From Butyrivibrio hungatei DSM 14810 (GTDB lineage: Bacteria > Bacillota > Clostridia > Lachnospirales > Lachnospiraceae), in NCBI RefSeq assembly GCF_900143205.1, contig NZ_FRDH01000010.1, positions 62,001 to 126,000 of the forward strand: 64,000 nt of DNA. Direction: 5' to 3'. Below, piece by piece: positions 1 to 8,926 of this stretch. The translations under genes were made by a program, and so were the position numbers. The notes beneath the pieces are model-generated. The model did not search any database. It was not told where the DNA came from and was given only the letters and a program-made list of their open reading frames with translations. Within the stretch, counting starts at the first letter, position 1; each line of letters starts with the position of its first letter.

Positions 1-1274
1 GTCTCAAGAGCAACCTTTGCTCCATTAGGATTTGAGTTATATGCATCATCAAGAATTGATACCGTGCCGTGCTTAACAAGTTCAAGTCTGTGTGGCACAG
101 GCTGAAGCCTTCTGACTGCGATCTTTAGCTTATTCATAGGAATGCCAAGGCTGTTGGCCGCAGCAATAGCTCCTACGATGTTCTCAACGTTATGCTGTCC
201 TACAAGCTTGGTTGTGTATTCTGCGCTGTCTCCACTTGGAGCAGTAACTGTAAATGTTGTACCTGCGCTAGTTACCCTGATATCTGTAGCTCTGTAGTCA
301 TTGCCCTCAGATGTACCATAGGTAATGGCATCACTATATTTCATGTGGCTACGAATGATCTCATTGTCGCCATTTACAAACTTAAGATGTTTGCCAGCTT
401 CCTTTCCCTGCTCTTTTTCTTTTTCATCAACTGCATCTAAGAGCTCGTACTTGGTGCTGATGATGTTATCAAGAGAATGGAATGTCTCAAGGTGCTGATA
501 TCCGATGGATGTCACGATTCCATCATCAGGATGAACAATATCTGTGATCTCCTTGATATCATGGAGGTGTCTTGCTCCCATCTCACATACGAATATCTCA
601 TGTGTTGGCTTAAGATGTTCTCTAATGGTCCTTACGATTCCCATTGGAGTGTTGTAACTCTCTGGCGTCATTAGAACGCTAAATCCCTCTGATAAAAGAG
701 TTGTGAGGTAATACTTAACGCTGGTCTTACCGTAGCTTCCTGTAATACCAACGATTCTGAGTCCTGTGTGCTCTTTTAGCATTCTCTTGGCATCATCGAT
801 GAAGTACTGATTGATCCTATTCTCGATAGGCTTATTTATAAGATTAGCAAGAGCTGTCATAAGAGGGAAGAATCCCATGTATACAGCCCAGATAAAGTAA
901 ACTGCAAGCTTATTTGTTATAAGTAAACTGATCACTGCCAAAATTAAAACAATTACAGCATCTGTAATGAACAGTCTCTGAATCCTCTTGGTAACAACAA
1001 ATTTCTTTTTTGCTTTCTTTGGAATGTACATTGCAACTATTCCCAGCAAAAAGACTATTGTCAGAATGCTAGCTGGTATCTCAAGTCCAGAAATAAGCTT
1101 CATTATCGCAAGGGTGACCATTACTCCGATGTGAGGTCCATACTTAGTCTGCTGTGATCTTAGGAATCTGAAATACCCCTGAAACTGATAGCTTGAAAGC
1201 TGAAGCATATGAGCATAGTACCTAAGGCCCAATACTACTGCTATCAAATACAAAATAATTACTGCGTATATCAT
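1..1274 (-). CDS. murF: MurF-like UDP-MurNAc-tripeptide--D-Ala-D-Ala ligase with N-terminal membrane segments (C-terminus cut by window)
   Basis: Read by hand from ATG at 1274 to the window edge with no stop, about 424 residues. The first ~130 residues hold several hydrophobic segments (starting MIYAVIILYLIAVV), which is unusual for MurF but seen in a Firmicute subgroup. Then comes the Mur-ligase P-loop GITGSYGKTSVK, followed by MTPESYNTPMGI, FVCEMGARHLHDI and the ligase motif DDAYNSNPNGAK at the cut end. Mur ligases of this type add D-Ala-D-Ala to the peptidoglycan precursor using ATP, on the cytoplasmic side. A GGAG site lies 7 bases before the start, and the upstream hydrolase stop is 12 bases away, so the two are probably cotranscribed. 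The C-terminal domain lies outside the window. Confidence 0.88.
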   Translation of the reverse strand, partial: MIYAVIILYLIAVVLGLRYYAHMLQLSSYQFQGYFRFLRSQQTKYGPHIGVMVTLAIMKLISGLEIPASILTIVFLLGIVAMYIPKKAKKKFVVTKRIQRLFITDAVIVLILAVISLLITNKLAVYFIWAVYMGFFPLMTALANLINKPIENRINQYFIDDAKRMLKEHTGLRIVGITGSYGKTSVKYYLTTLLSEGFSVLMTPESYNTPMGIVRTIREHLKPTHEIFVCEMGARHLHDIKEITDIVHPDDGIVTSIGYQHLETFHSLDNIISTKYELLDAVDEKEKEQGKEAGKHLKFVNGDNEIIRSHMKYSDAITYGTSEGNDYRATDIRVTSAGTTFTVTAPSGDSAEYTTKLVGQHNVENIVGAIAAANSLGIPMNKLKIAVRRLQPVPHRLELVKHGTVSILDDAYNSNPNGAKVALE

Positions 1275-1286
1275 CTCAATTCTCCA

Positions 1287-2087
1287 TTAATCTGCTATCT
1301 TGAGGAAGCTTCCCAAGATTCTGTTATATAAATAAGGATTCTCCAAAAATGAATAGTGACCTACTCCGTTAATTACTGCAAGTCCAGCCTCTGGCATAAG
1401 TTTCTCCATCTGCTGACCATCAGATAAAGGAGTTGCTGTATCCTTGTCACCCCATATCAGAAGAACTGGCTGAGTAACAGAAGGCATGTAAGGAACGCAG
1501 TCCTCATTGACCGCCATTACAAGGCTCTTTCTCATAACTGGTGAAGCTGCTGCATAATCGGCACTTCCAAATTTCTTTTGAAGCTTGTTAAGAGCATCTG
1601 GATCTATCTTAAGGATTCCGCTCTTTTCAATGAAATTCTTGTAGAAATGATATCTCTTGGTTCTCTTCTTTTGAGCCTCAGTTTTAACTGGAATGATACC
1701 CGCTGAGTCTGTAAGAATGATCTTGGGTATTGTGAAGTCAGCCTTGATCCTACCTTCATTGATGCCTGATGCAAGCTTTATTATGATCCTTCCGCCCATG
1801 GAATGACCAAGGAATATTACTTCCTTATCTTCTGGATAGAGCTTTTTAAGGAACTTCTGAACAAAGTCCACATACGCATCAACATTCATAGGTTCTGCCG
1901 GCTCATCACTTTTTCCAAAGCCAGGCATATCCATTGCTACCACGTGATAGCTCTTTTTGGCAAAAGAAATAACTCCAGCAAAAAGATCTATGTTGGAGCC
2001 CCAGCCATGAAGCATCACGAGAAGCGGACCACTTCCTTCATCTATGTAGTTAATATTTAATCCATCAATATTTGTATTCATAGTCAA
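1287..2087 (-). CDS. alpha/beta-fold hydrolase
   Basis: A 266-residue protein with a complete alpha/beta hydrolase pattern: oxyanion segment MLHGWGSN near residue 27, nucleophile elbow LGHSMGGR near residue 95 (Ser), an acid in WGDKDTATP and a late His in GVGHYSF. No signal peptide, so probably cytosolic. The family covers esterases, C-C hydrolases and acyl hydrolases; the sequence does not fix a substrate. The gene ends 12 bases before murF and may share its transcript. The upstream GH9-like gene is 71 bases away on the same strand. Confidence 0.85.
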   Translation of the reverse strand: MTMNTNIDGLNINYIDEGSGPLLVMLHGWGSNIDLFAGVISFAKKSYHVVAMDMPGFGKSDEPAEPMNVDAYVDFVQKFLKKLYPEDKEVIFLGHSMGGRIIIKLASGINEGRIKADFTIPKIILTDSAGIIPVKTEAQKKRTKRYHFYKNFIEKSGILKIDPDALNKLQKKFGSADYAAASPVMRKSLVMAVNEDCVPYMPSVTQPVLLIWGDKDTATPLSDGQQMEKLMPEAGLAVINGVGHYSFLENPYLYNRILGSFLKIAD

Positions 2088-2158
2088 TTCATATTATCAC
2101 TCGTAAAAGGCACATGCAAATCATATATTGTGTCAGCCTATATGTAAAAAATGCGCTC

Positions 2159-3733
2159 TTACTCTTTTACCAATATGCTCAGCATAAAGACAAACAAGGA
2201 ATCATAGCTTGGATTATTGAGGATTCCAGGCTTCTGCCCATCAACATAAGTTCTCTCTGTGTACTCCGTCACATAATTGGTCACATCAGGATTCATTCCC
2301 ATGAGATAATGTGCGTGATTCTCAACGATAGTCGTGTACTCATGATTATAGATGATGTAATCTGTGATAGTCAGGCACCTCATGTTGAACAGAATGCTGG
2401 CATAAATATTTTCACTGTCATAATCCGCCACAAGATATTTTGACTGAGTGGCCTTAAGGGCAATATCTTCAGATCTTTGCATTAGATATTTCATGAGCTT
2501 TCCACAAAGGTCCATGTCCACTTTCTGATTTGTAGAAAGATATGTGACAGAACCAAGGAAGATATTCTCGTCTGTGTTAAACAGCTCTAAAAAATCTCTT
2601 TTCTCAAAAAACGCCTGAAGGATCTGATCATAAGAGCTGTTGCCGGTTGCTCTATAGAGCTGGGCTGCTGCATTGAAGGCTCCGCTACTTTCCAGCACCT
2701 TTTGGTTATTAACATAGCAGTTCCAGGCTTTATCTGCTGCCCTCAGGCACTCTCTTGCAAAGTCTGGATCATATTCCTGATAAAAGAAGCTGAATCTGGC
2801 CAAAGTTGCTGCGAAACTTATAGTAGAGTCCATGGACACAGGGGTTACTACTACAGGATATGAGAAAAGATCTCCCCCCTTTGTATTATCTGTAAGGGCT
2901 GCTCCGTACTCACCGCCAGACTTTGGATCCTGCATCTTAAGGAGCCATTCTACCTCGTATCTGACTTCATCCAGAATATCCGGAATTCCATTTCCACTTT
3001 CCGGAATTCCAGTTTCATCAGTAAATGCCTCTTTGTTTAACTCATAAGCCAAAAGGAAGTTTTCTGCAATCTTACAGCCAACAACAGTATCTCTGTCAGC
3101 CTGTTCATCCATATGCCATCCACCTGTGACATCTATCTCAACGCTTGGTTCATCCTGAAGATGGGCCGCTATTGTATGGCAAGCGCTATGGGCATTCTCT
3201 CCAGCCAAGTTCTCTGAAAGCGCGATTCCGCAGCGGTTATAATAAAACTTCTTGCAGGCATCATTAAAAAGATCTGTATAAACAGTCTCAGAAATTGAAA
3301 AAGCATAGGACTCTCCAACTATATCTGCTGAAGCATAGTAATTTCCTTCTTCTTTTAGCTCAGTAAAATATCCGATAGCAGTATACTCACCTGTCTTTTC
3401 GTCGAAAGTTGGCTTAACCAGCTTTCCTTCGTATACCACTTCGCCCGTCTCAAGATTTCGTATCTGAAATTCAGTTGGCAGTTCTTTTGCCCTTATCAAA
3501 AGCTCTTTTTCTGAATCCGGCTTAAATCCCACCTGATCGACCAGGATATTAGGAACCTGCTGTGGAACTTCATAGTCCACATTTATAGTCTGGCTCTGTC
3601 CATTTCCGGTGATACCAGGAATCTCTATTCCATTCTCACTAGAAGAAGCGCCGCAACCTGCGACGCTTCCCGTAAACAGCACAGCCATACATGCTGCAAA
3701 TATTCTTTTTGCCCCTCTTTTACCAAAAAACAT
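2159..3733 (-). CDS. GH9 (cellulase)-like lipoprotein, probably catalytically inactive
   Basis: A 524-residue protein. The N-terminus is a lipoprotein signal (hydrophobic stretch then VAGC, Cys near residue 27). An Ig-like cellulase-N domain follows (ILVDQVGFKPDSEKELLI), then a GH9 (alpha/alpha)6 barrel recognisable by DVTGGW, PESGNGIPDILDE, WLLKMQDP, TISFAATLARF and AAQLYRATG. The catalytic signatures are missing: after DVTGGW the usual YDAGD is replaced by HMDEQAD, the C-terminal PHHR segment is absent, and the ending NNPSYDSLFVFML lacks the family's NE catalytic acid. It is probably a surface-anchored glycan-binding or structural protein rather than a working cellulase. It sits 40 bases after the hydratase gene and may be cotranscribed. 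Family is certain, inactivity inferred from motifs. Confidence 0.85.
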   Translation of the reverse strand: MFFGKRGAKRIFAACMAVLFTGSVAGCGASSSENGIEIPGITGNGQSQTINVDYEVPQQVPNILVDQVGFKPDSEKELLIRAKELPTEFQIRNLETGEVVYEGKLVKPTFDEKTGEYTAIGYFTELKEEGNYYASADIVGESYAFSISETVYTDLFNDACKKFYYNRCGIALSENLAGENAHSACHTIAAHLQDEPSVEIDVTGGWHMDEQADRDTVVGCKIAENFLLAYELNKEAFTDETGIPESGNGIPDILDEVRYEVEWLLKMQDPKSGGEYGAALTDNTKGGDLFSYPVVVTPVSMDSTISFAATLARFSFFYQEYDPDFARECLRAADKAWNCYVNNQKVLESSGAFNAAAQLYRATGNSSYDQILQAFFEKRDFLELFNTDENIFLGSVTYLSTNQKVDMDLCGKLMKYLMQRSEDIALKATQSKYLVADYDSENIYASILFNMRCLTITDYIIYNHEYTTIVENHAHYLMGMNPDVTNYVTEYTERTYVDGQKPGILNNPSYDSLFVFMLSILVKE

Positions 3734-3773
3734 AGTGTAATCTTATCCTACTATCCCCTAAATAACTACATTA

Positions 3774-6065
3774 TTATTTTACGCGGTTATAATTGATAAG
3801 ACAACCATCAAGGATTATCTGTCTCTCATCATCTGTGAGGTTTCCAAGCTTAAGTGTAAACTCAGTCATCTTGCCTCCTGATACAGCTACAGCCTTGATG
3901 CTATCATCTTTATTGGCTACAGCACTTCTGATTCCAGGGAAGAAGATATAATCCTTATTCTTAAACGGAAGATCCTCTGAATCAATGATAAATGGAAGCA
4001 TTCCCCAGTTGATAAGATTTGAACGATATCTCTTTGTAGCATATTCAACTGCGATGTTAGCCCATCCGCCAAGAACCTTCTGACAAGATGCCGCCTGTTC
4101 TCTGGCCGATCCATCACCTGGCTTGACCGCAAAGATCGTAGATCCGATACCAGTGTTCTTGCTGGATACATCCTGATATGTCTTTGAGATTTCTTTTACC
4201 ACATCTGAGATCTCAGCGCTCATGCCATCAAGTGGCGTATCCTCACGTCTCTTAAGTTCCTGTGCGTAAACCTCCTTGGCAAGACCAACGTATTCAGGGT
4301 CCTTTCTGGAAAGAGTAAACTCAGCAAGTCCAAGAGGATTTGATCTGTAGGATGATGTCTCACCTGAAGGAATAAGTTCATCTGTTGTTGTAACCGGATC
4401 ATGGATCTCAGAAACAACCTTGAGGAGAAGGTTTTCTGGAAGCGCAACCATACTAGGCCAATCCTTGATGTTTGGTCCAAGCACGAGTTCTACGCTTGGG
4501 TCTGCCTTTCCATGTGAGTCAAATACTCTGTTCTTATAGATATTGCTATCGAAATGATACTTATACTTCTCAAAATCACCATCAAATTCTGTTGCTGGTG
4601 TAAGTATTCCCTTATTAGCCGCTGTAGCAGCAATTGAACGTGCATCCATAAGTGCAACAGACGCAACCTGTCCGTTCTGAACCTTAGAACCTTCTCTGTT
4701 AGGGAAGTTTCTTGTTGAATGTCTGATACTGAATGCATTATTTGCTGGTGTATCACCTGCTCCAAAGCATGGTCCACAGAATGCAGTCTTTAATATCGCA
4801 CCTGATTCAAGGATTGCAGCTGCCGCTCCATTCTTGACAACTTCCATGTAGATCGGAGTAGAAGCTGGATATACGCTAAGTGTGAACTTGTCATTTCCAA
4901 TATATTTACCCTTAAGGATATCTGCTGCTGCGCAGATGTTCTCAAATCCACCGCCGGCACATCCTGCTATGATACCCTGCTCTACAAGAAGCTTGCCATC
5001 TTTGATCTTGTCCTGAAGTGAGAACTCAACCTTGTCGCCAAAGCTTACTTTTGCTCTCTTTTCTACATCTGCAAGAATATCAGCTGCATTTCTGTTTACT
5101 TCATCGATCTCGTAGACGTTACTTGGGTGGAAAGGCATAGCGATCATAGGATTGATAGAATCAAGATCCACCTTAACTACTGAATCATAATATGCTACAT
5201 TTCCTGGCTTTAGTTCTTTATACTCAGATACTCTTCCGTGAATATCATAGAATTCCTTGATAGTCTCATCTGTCTGCCAGATAGATGAAAGACATGTGGT
5301 CTCTGTTGTCATGACATCTACGCCAATTCTAAAGTCAGCGCTTAAGTTCTTTACGCCAGGTCCAACAAATTCCATCACCTTATTCTTAACAAAGCCATCA
5401 CCGAACACTTTGCCGATAATTGCAAGGGCAACGTCCTGAGGACCAACACCCTTCTTTGGTGTGCCTTCAAGGTAGATAGCTACTACACCTGGCATATCAA
5501 CATCGTAGGTCTGTCCAAGAAGCTGTTTAACAAGCTCTGGTCCGCCTTCACCAATAGCCATAGTACCAAGTGCGCCGTATCTTGTATGAGAATCAGATCC
5601 AAGGATCATGCTGCCACTTGATGCAAGCATCTCTCTTGCGAACTGATGGATTACTGCCTGATGAGGTGGGACATAGATTCCGCCGTACTTCTGCGCAGCT
5701 GTAAGACCAAATACGTGGTCATCTTCATTGATAGTACCACCAACTGCACATAATGAGTTATGGCAATTGGTAAGAACATATGGAATCGGAAACTTTGTAA
5801 GTCCTGAAGCTCTTGCTGTCTGAATAATACCTACATAAGTAATATCATGGGATGTAAGCTTATCAAATTTAACACAAAGCTTTTCCATGTTACCGGAAGT
5901 ATTATGAGCTTTTAAGATTCCATAAGCGATAGTATTCTCTTTTGCCTTGTCTTTTGAAATATCTGAAACGCCATGAGCCTGAAGCTTGCTTGATGCCTCG
6001 GCATCATCAGCTATAAGAGTCTCGCCGTTTACGAGATAACATCCATTGTTTAGGGTTGTAACCAT
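3774..6065 (-). CDS. aconitase-superfamily hydratase (YbhJ/AcnA-like)
   Basis: Start placed at ATG 6065 ([11 protein letters not shown]), which has AGGAGGAG just upstream; the longer frame from 6098 has no ribosome site. The protein is 763 residues. It has the aconitase [4Fe-4S] Cys set: a Cys in [12 protein letters not shown] and the pair in [13 protein letters not shown]. It also has the substrate-binding arginine motif [26 protein letters not shown], and a C-terminal swivel domain. It resembles the about 750-residue hydratases that include E. coli YbhJ, whose substrate is not firmly known. It might be aconitase itself or act on a related hydroxy acid. No citrate synthase or isocitrate dehydrogenase is nearby. 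A TATACATGTATA palindrome lies just upstream of the ribosome site. Confidence 0.85.
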   Translation of the reverse strand: MVTTLNNGCYLVNGETLIADDAEASSKLQAHGVSDISKDKAKENTIAYGILKAHNTSGNMEKLCVKFDKLTSHDITYVGIIQTARASGLTKFPIPYVLTNCHNSLCAVGGTINEDDHVFGLTAAQKYGGIYVPPHQAVIHQFAREMLASSGSMILGSDSHTRYGALGTMAIGEGGPELVKQLLGQTYDVDMPGVVAIYLEGTPKKGVGPQDVALAIIGKVFGDGFVKNKVMEFVGPGVKNLSADFRIGVDVMTTETTCLSSIWQTDETIKEFYDIHGRVSEYKELKPGNVAYYDSVVKVDLDSINPMIAMPFHPSNVYEIDEVNRNAADILADVEKRAKVSFGDKVEFSLQDKIKDGKLLVEQGIIAGCAGGGFENICAAADILKGKYIGNDKFTLSVYPASTPIYMEVVKNGAAAAILESGAILKTAFCGPCFGAGDTPANNAFSIRHSTRNFPNREGSKVQNGQVASVALMDARSIAATAANKGILTPATEFDGDFEKYKYHFDSNIYKNRVFDSHGKADPSVELVLGPNIKDWPSMVALPENLLLKVVSEIHDPVTTTDELIPSGETSSYRSNPLGLAEFTLSRKDPEYVGLAKEVYAQELKRREDTPLDGMSAEISDVVKEISKTYQDVSSKNTGIGSTIFAVKPGDGSAREQAASCQKVLGGWANIAVEYATKRYRSNLINWGMLPFIIDSEDLPFKNKDYIFFPGIRSAVANKDDSIKAVAVSGGKMTEFTLKLGNLTDDERQIILDGCLINYNRVK

Positions 6066-6083
6066 TGCCACTCCTCCTGCCTT

Positions 6084-6095
6084 TATACATGTATA
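6084..6095. promoter_or_regulatory. 12-bp palindrome in the hydratase leader (possible operator)
   Basis: TATACATGTATA is a perfect palindrome about 20 bases upstream of the hydratase start. An extended -10-like TATGGTAGAAT (minus strand) lies further up, about 30 bases before it. The position suits a repressor site, but the sequence alone does not name the protein. Confidence 0.3.
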
Positions 6096-6149
6096 CAATA
6101 CTACAAGCGATATTCTACCATAATTAGCTCATAGTTTGTATGATCTTTT

Positions 6150-7664
6150 TTAATGTGAATTGCAAATGATCTGAAGCTTTCGTGTCACCGTCTCTATTCC
6201 AGCGTTTTTTAATGCCGTTCTGAACTCGGCAACCTCTTCTTCAGGTGTGACATCATACTGCCCATAGGCAATCTTGGGCACATATTTGTTGCATACTTCG
6301 ATAATAGGCCTTATCTCATCTAGTATGTCCGAAGACGCAAATGGTACACTATCCCAAGGATAGTCTATTGCATATTTTTCATATTCATCCATTAGTTTAT
6401 AATAATCTTCCCAGGAATATGTAGCATCCTTTATCTCGTATTCATCTCTTCTGCCCCACCAGAAATTAAGCAGGATACTATCTCTGTCTGCATTATATCC
6501 ACTTGGTCTTTCAAGCATTCCTTCACTGTTTTTTTCGTACTGTTCGCCTTCTATTCCATAATGGATCAGATCATAACACTCCCTGTCATTTCTAAGGAGG
6601 TCATAGACCATAAGCGCTTTTTCCGGATTTTTAGATCCTGCATAGATTGCCATTGCACCATGAAGTATGCTATTTTTGACTACATTCCCAGACTCTTTTC
6701 CAAACCAGTAAAAATCAACATCTGCGTCAGGAAGCATAACTTCCATTCTAGGTTTTATGATAGTGTAATAATTCTGAGTATGATGCTGTATTACTGCGCT
6801 CATTCCAGAATAGAATTCTTCGTCATTATCTTCTGCATCGCTGAGCTTATCACGCCAAACACCAAGCTCTTTCCACTCTTTCATAAGCTTTGCATATTCA
6901 ACAAATTCATCACCTTCAAAATAAGGAGAAACTATTTTTCGTGGATCTTCCTGATATGCTCCCCAGATCCCATAGGTTCCAAGTTCATAGATAGGTACAA
7001 ACTTCCTTACTGACATCAAATAACCAAGAGTACCTATGGTACTTGTGCCGTTTGCATCCCATGGAACCATATTAGGATATTCTTCTTTTACATATCTAAA
7101 ATAAGCATCCAGATCTTTCCATGAGGACACTCCATTTAAACCTGCTTTATCTGCAATATCTTTTCTGTAGATAAAGCCGTGATTAACCCACTGCGTAAAT
7201 TCATTTTCGGGAATAAAATAGATCTTGCCCTGATAACTGCACTTTTGCCACTGCTCCTTGGATACGCAGTTATATGTAAGAGGGCAATATTTACTGAGCA
7301 TATCCTCAGTAAGCGGCATGAAATTGCCACCAATAGCATTCGGCCAGGCGTCTAGCCAGTCGCTTGATGTTGCCACCAGATCAAGGTTCACTTCTCCTGA
7401 GCTTAGAACCTTATCATAATTTGCAAGATAATCATCCCAGCCAACATAATATACATCCAGCTGGGCATTAGCCTTCTTCCTCAAAATGGTATTCAGCTTC
7501 TCAATTACTTTTTCAGACTGACCATTAGAAGGCTTATCACCTATCGTAAGATATGTAATAGTTACTACACTGTTTATTGAGTACTCATCAGCCCGGTTGT
7601 CACATGCGAAGCAAGTCATGACAAGTGCACAAATCAAAAGAACTGCAAATACTCGTTTTTTCAC
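6150..7664 (-). CDS. extracellular sugar-binding lipoprotein of an ABC transporter
   Basis: A 504-residue family-1-type solute-binding protein. The start is GTG at 7664, with AGAAGGGAAG upstream. The signal sequence MKKRVFAVLLICALVM is followed by an imperfect lipobox (CFAC), so it is probably anchored to the outer face of the membrane. The mature part starts VVTITYLTIGDKPSNGQ and has the two-lobe binding-protein layout (FIYRKDIADKAGL, SSWKDLDAY, VYDLLRNDRE). The C-terminal part resembles the DUF3502 extension seen with oligosaccharide binders. There is no permease gene beside it: it follows tadA by 2 bases. It may deliver sugar to a transporter encoded elsewhere, powered by the MsmX/UgpC ATPase at 10.1-11.2 kb. 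Confidence 0.82.
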   Translation of the reverse strand: MKKRVFAVLLICALVMTCFACDNRADEYSINSVVTITYLTIGDKPSNGQSEKVIEKLNTILRKKANAQLDVYYVGWDDYLANYDKVLSSGEVNLDLVATSSDWLDAWPNAIGGNFMPLTEDMLSKYCPLTYNCVSKEQWQKCSYQGKIYFIPENEFTQWVNHGFIYRKDIADKAGLNGVSSWKDLDAYFRYVKEEYPNMVPWDANGTSTIGTLGYLMSVRKFVPIYELGTYGIWGAYQEDPRKIVSPYFEGDEFVEYAKLMKEWKELGVWRDKLSDAEDNDEEFYSGMSAVIQHHTQNYYTIIKPRMEVMLPDADVDFYWFGKESGNVVKNSILHGAMAIYAGSKNPEKALMVYDLLRNDRECYDLIHYGIEGEQYEKNSEGMLERPSGYNADRDSILLNFWWGRRDEYEIKDATYSWEDYYKLMDEYEKYAIDYPWDSVPFASSDILDEIRPIIEVCNKYVPKIAYGQYDVTPEEEVAEFRTALKNAGIETVTRKLQIICNSH

Positions 7665-7666
7665 TA

Positions 7667-8188
7667 TTAACTTCCCTTCTTCTCTTTTAAAAGCTTATTT
7701 CTGTTTCTTAGCTCCAAAAAGAACTCCTTAAGCATCTTACTGCATTCTTCCTGCAAAACACCTTTCTTGACACTTACCTGATGATTGAAATCAGGATTAT
7801 TGAGTATATCCATAACAGAACCCGCACAACCAGCCTTTGGGTTCTCTGCTGCCATTATGACTTCTGGTATTCTAGCCTGTACTATTGCTCCTGCACACAT
7901 CTGACAAGGCTCCAAGGTAACATATAATTTGCACCCCTCAAGTCTCCAGTCCTGCATAAACTTCCCAGCCTTCTTGATAGCTGTGATCTCTGCGTGAGCC
8001 AGAGGAGTTTTGTCTGTATTACGCCTGTTGTAGCCTCTTCCGATTATCTTATCTTCATATACGATGACGCAGCCAATAGGAACTTCTCCAAGCTTATAGG
8101 CTTTCCTAGCCTGTGCTATAGCTGCTTTCATGTATTTGATATCCTTTTGATCCTGATCTTGAATCCTTGATCTTGCTTCTAATTTCAT
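7667..8188 (-). CDS. tadA: tRNA-specific adenosine deaminase TadA
   Basis: A 173-residue zinc deaminase that converts A34 to inosine in the tRNA-Arg anticodon. Zinc and catalytic motifs are complete: HAEITAI (His and the proton-shuttle Glu), then EPCQMC (two Cys). Flanking GEVPIGCVIV and NPKAGCAGSV are also TadA-like. The first ATG at 8188 has a weak ribosome site. The internal ATG at 8131 (MKAAIAQARKAY) has AAAAGGAT in front and would give a 154-residue protein closer to the family start, so either is possible. Transcribed divergently from the Rrf2 gene; the binding-protein gene follows 2 bases after the stop. Confidence 0.93.
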   Translation of the reverse strand: MKLEARSRIQDQDQKDIKYMKAAIAQARKAYKLGEVPIGCVIVYEDKIIGRGYNRRNTDKTPLAHAEITAIKKAGKFMQDWRLEGCKLYVTLEPCQMCAGAIVQARIPEVIMAAENPKAGCAGSVMDILNNPDFNHQVSVKKGVLQEECSKMLKEFFLELRNRNKLLKEKKGS

Positions 8189-8281
8189 AGTAGTATTTCT
8201 TTTTACTTTTTGTTATTATATTTGAACGAATTAATGCTTTATTATAGTATTATATCAAATTATGTGTAATGAGGTCATTTT

Positions 8282-8692
8282 ATGAAAATATCAACTAAGG
8301 GAAGATATGCTCTTAGAGTTTTGATGGACGTCGCCCTTCATGATAATGGAGATTATATATCGTTAAAAGACATTTCAACTCGTCAGGATATTACTATCAA
8401 ATATCTTGAACAGATTGTCTCAAGCCTCAGCAAATCTGGTTATCTTATCAGCATGCGTGGAAATAACGGCGGATACAGACTTGCAATGGATCCAAAAGAT
8501 TGTAATATTGGCGAAATGTTAAGAGCAATCGAAGGTAATCTCAATCCTGTCGAATGCGTAGCCGGTGATACCGGAATCGGTTGTCCTTTGTCTAATTCAT
8601 GCACCACTCTTCCATTCTGGAAAGGCCTTGACGAAGTAGTCAACAACTACATTAACAGCTACACTTTACAGGATCTTATAGATCAAAATTGA
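8282..8692 (+). CDS. Rrf2/IscR-family transcriptional regulator
   Basis: A 136-residue regulator beginning MKISTKGRYALRVLMDVA, the standard Rrf2 start. The winged helix-turn-helix covers residues ~10-65 (ISTRQDITIKYLEQIV, then RGNNGGYRLA). The three cysteines in CVAGDTGIGCPLSNSC near residues 92-108 match the spacing used by IscR-like members to hold an Fe-S cluster. Such proteins sense Fe-S status, nitric oxide or Cys supply. The cysteine desulfurase and scaffold genes that often follow are absent; the SRP RNA gene follows at once, its -35 box overlapping this stop codon. The target is unknown. Confidence 0.9.
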   Translation: MKISTKGRYALRVLMDVALHDNGDYISLKDISTRQDITIKYLEQIVSSLSKSGYLISMRGNNGGYRLAMDPKDCNIGEMLRAIEGNLNPVECVAGDTGIGCPLSNSCTTLPFWKGLDEVVNNYINSYTLQDLIDQN

Positions 8693-8717
8693 CAATCCTT
8701 CAAAAACCAAGTATATT
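8689..8717 (+). promoter_or_regulatory. promoter of the SRP RNA gene
   Basis: TTGACA (8689-8694), a 17-base spacer, and TATATT (8712-8717). This is a near-consensus housekeeping promoter overlapping the Rrf2 stop codon. It predicts a transcript start near 8724. Confidence 0.75.
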
Positions 8718-8723
8718 TGTAAG

Positions 8724-8926
8724 AGTCTTTATGACCCTTTGGCAGTTTTGCGAAGGGTGCATGTAGCAGTCCTTCTATTGTAAGGATGGGTCTTATGCAA
8801 TGGAAATCTACGAACCGTGTCAGGTCGGGAACGAAGCAGCACTAAGTAGAACCTTTCATGTGTTGTAAGGTTGCCTGTCTTTACGGGAAGTCAACGTGCA
8901 TGTATCCTTCCCAGAACTGCCTTTTT
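8724..8926 (+). ncRNA. ffs: signal recognition particle RNA (4.5S/scRNA)
   Basis: The SRP apical domain is unmistakable: ACCGTGTCAGGT (from 8815), then a GGAA tetraloop in GGTCGGGAACGAAGCAGC and GCACTAAG. The tetraloop flanks carry a compensated G-C change from the usual CGGAAG. Below it, TCTAC pairs with GTAGA, ATGGAAA with TTTCAT, and CTTA..CAA with TTGTAAG. Unlike a minimal ~100-base SRP RNA, the flanks also pair: 8741-8747 with 8915-8921, and 14 continuous pairs 8752-8765 with 8897-8910. The 3' stem is followed by TTTTT, which serves as terminator. The promoter at 8689 gives a transcript of about 200 bases. The RNA binds Ffh for co-translational targeting. Confidence 0.93.

Noticed and set aside
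6561-7013. 150-residue plus-strand frame
   Set aside because: Antisense to the solute-binding protein gene, which has the expected signal and domain.
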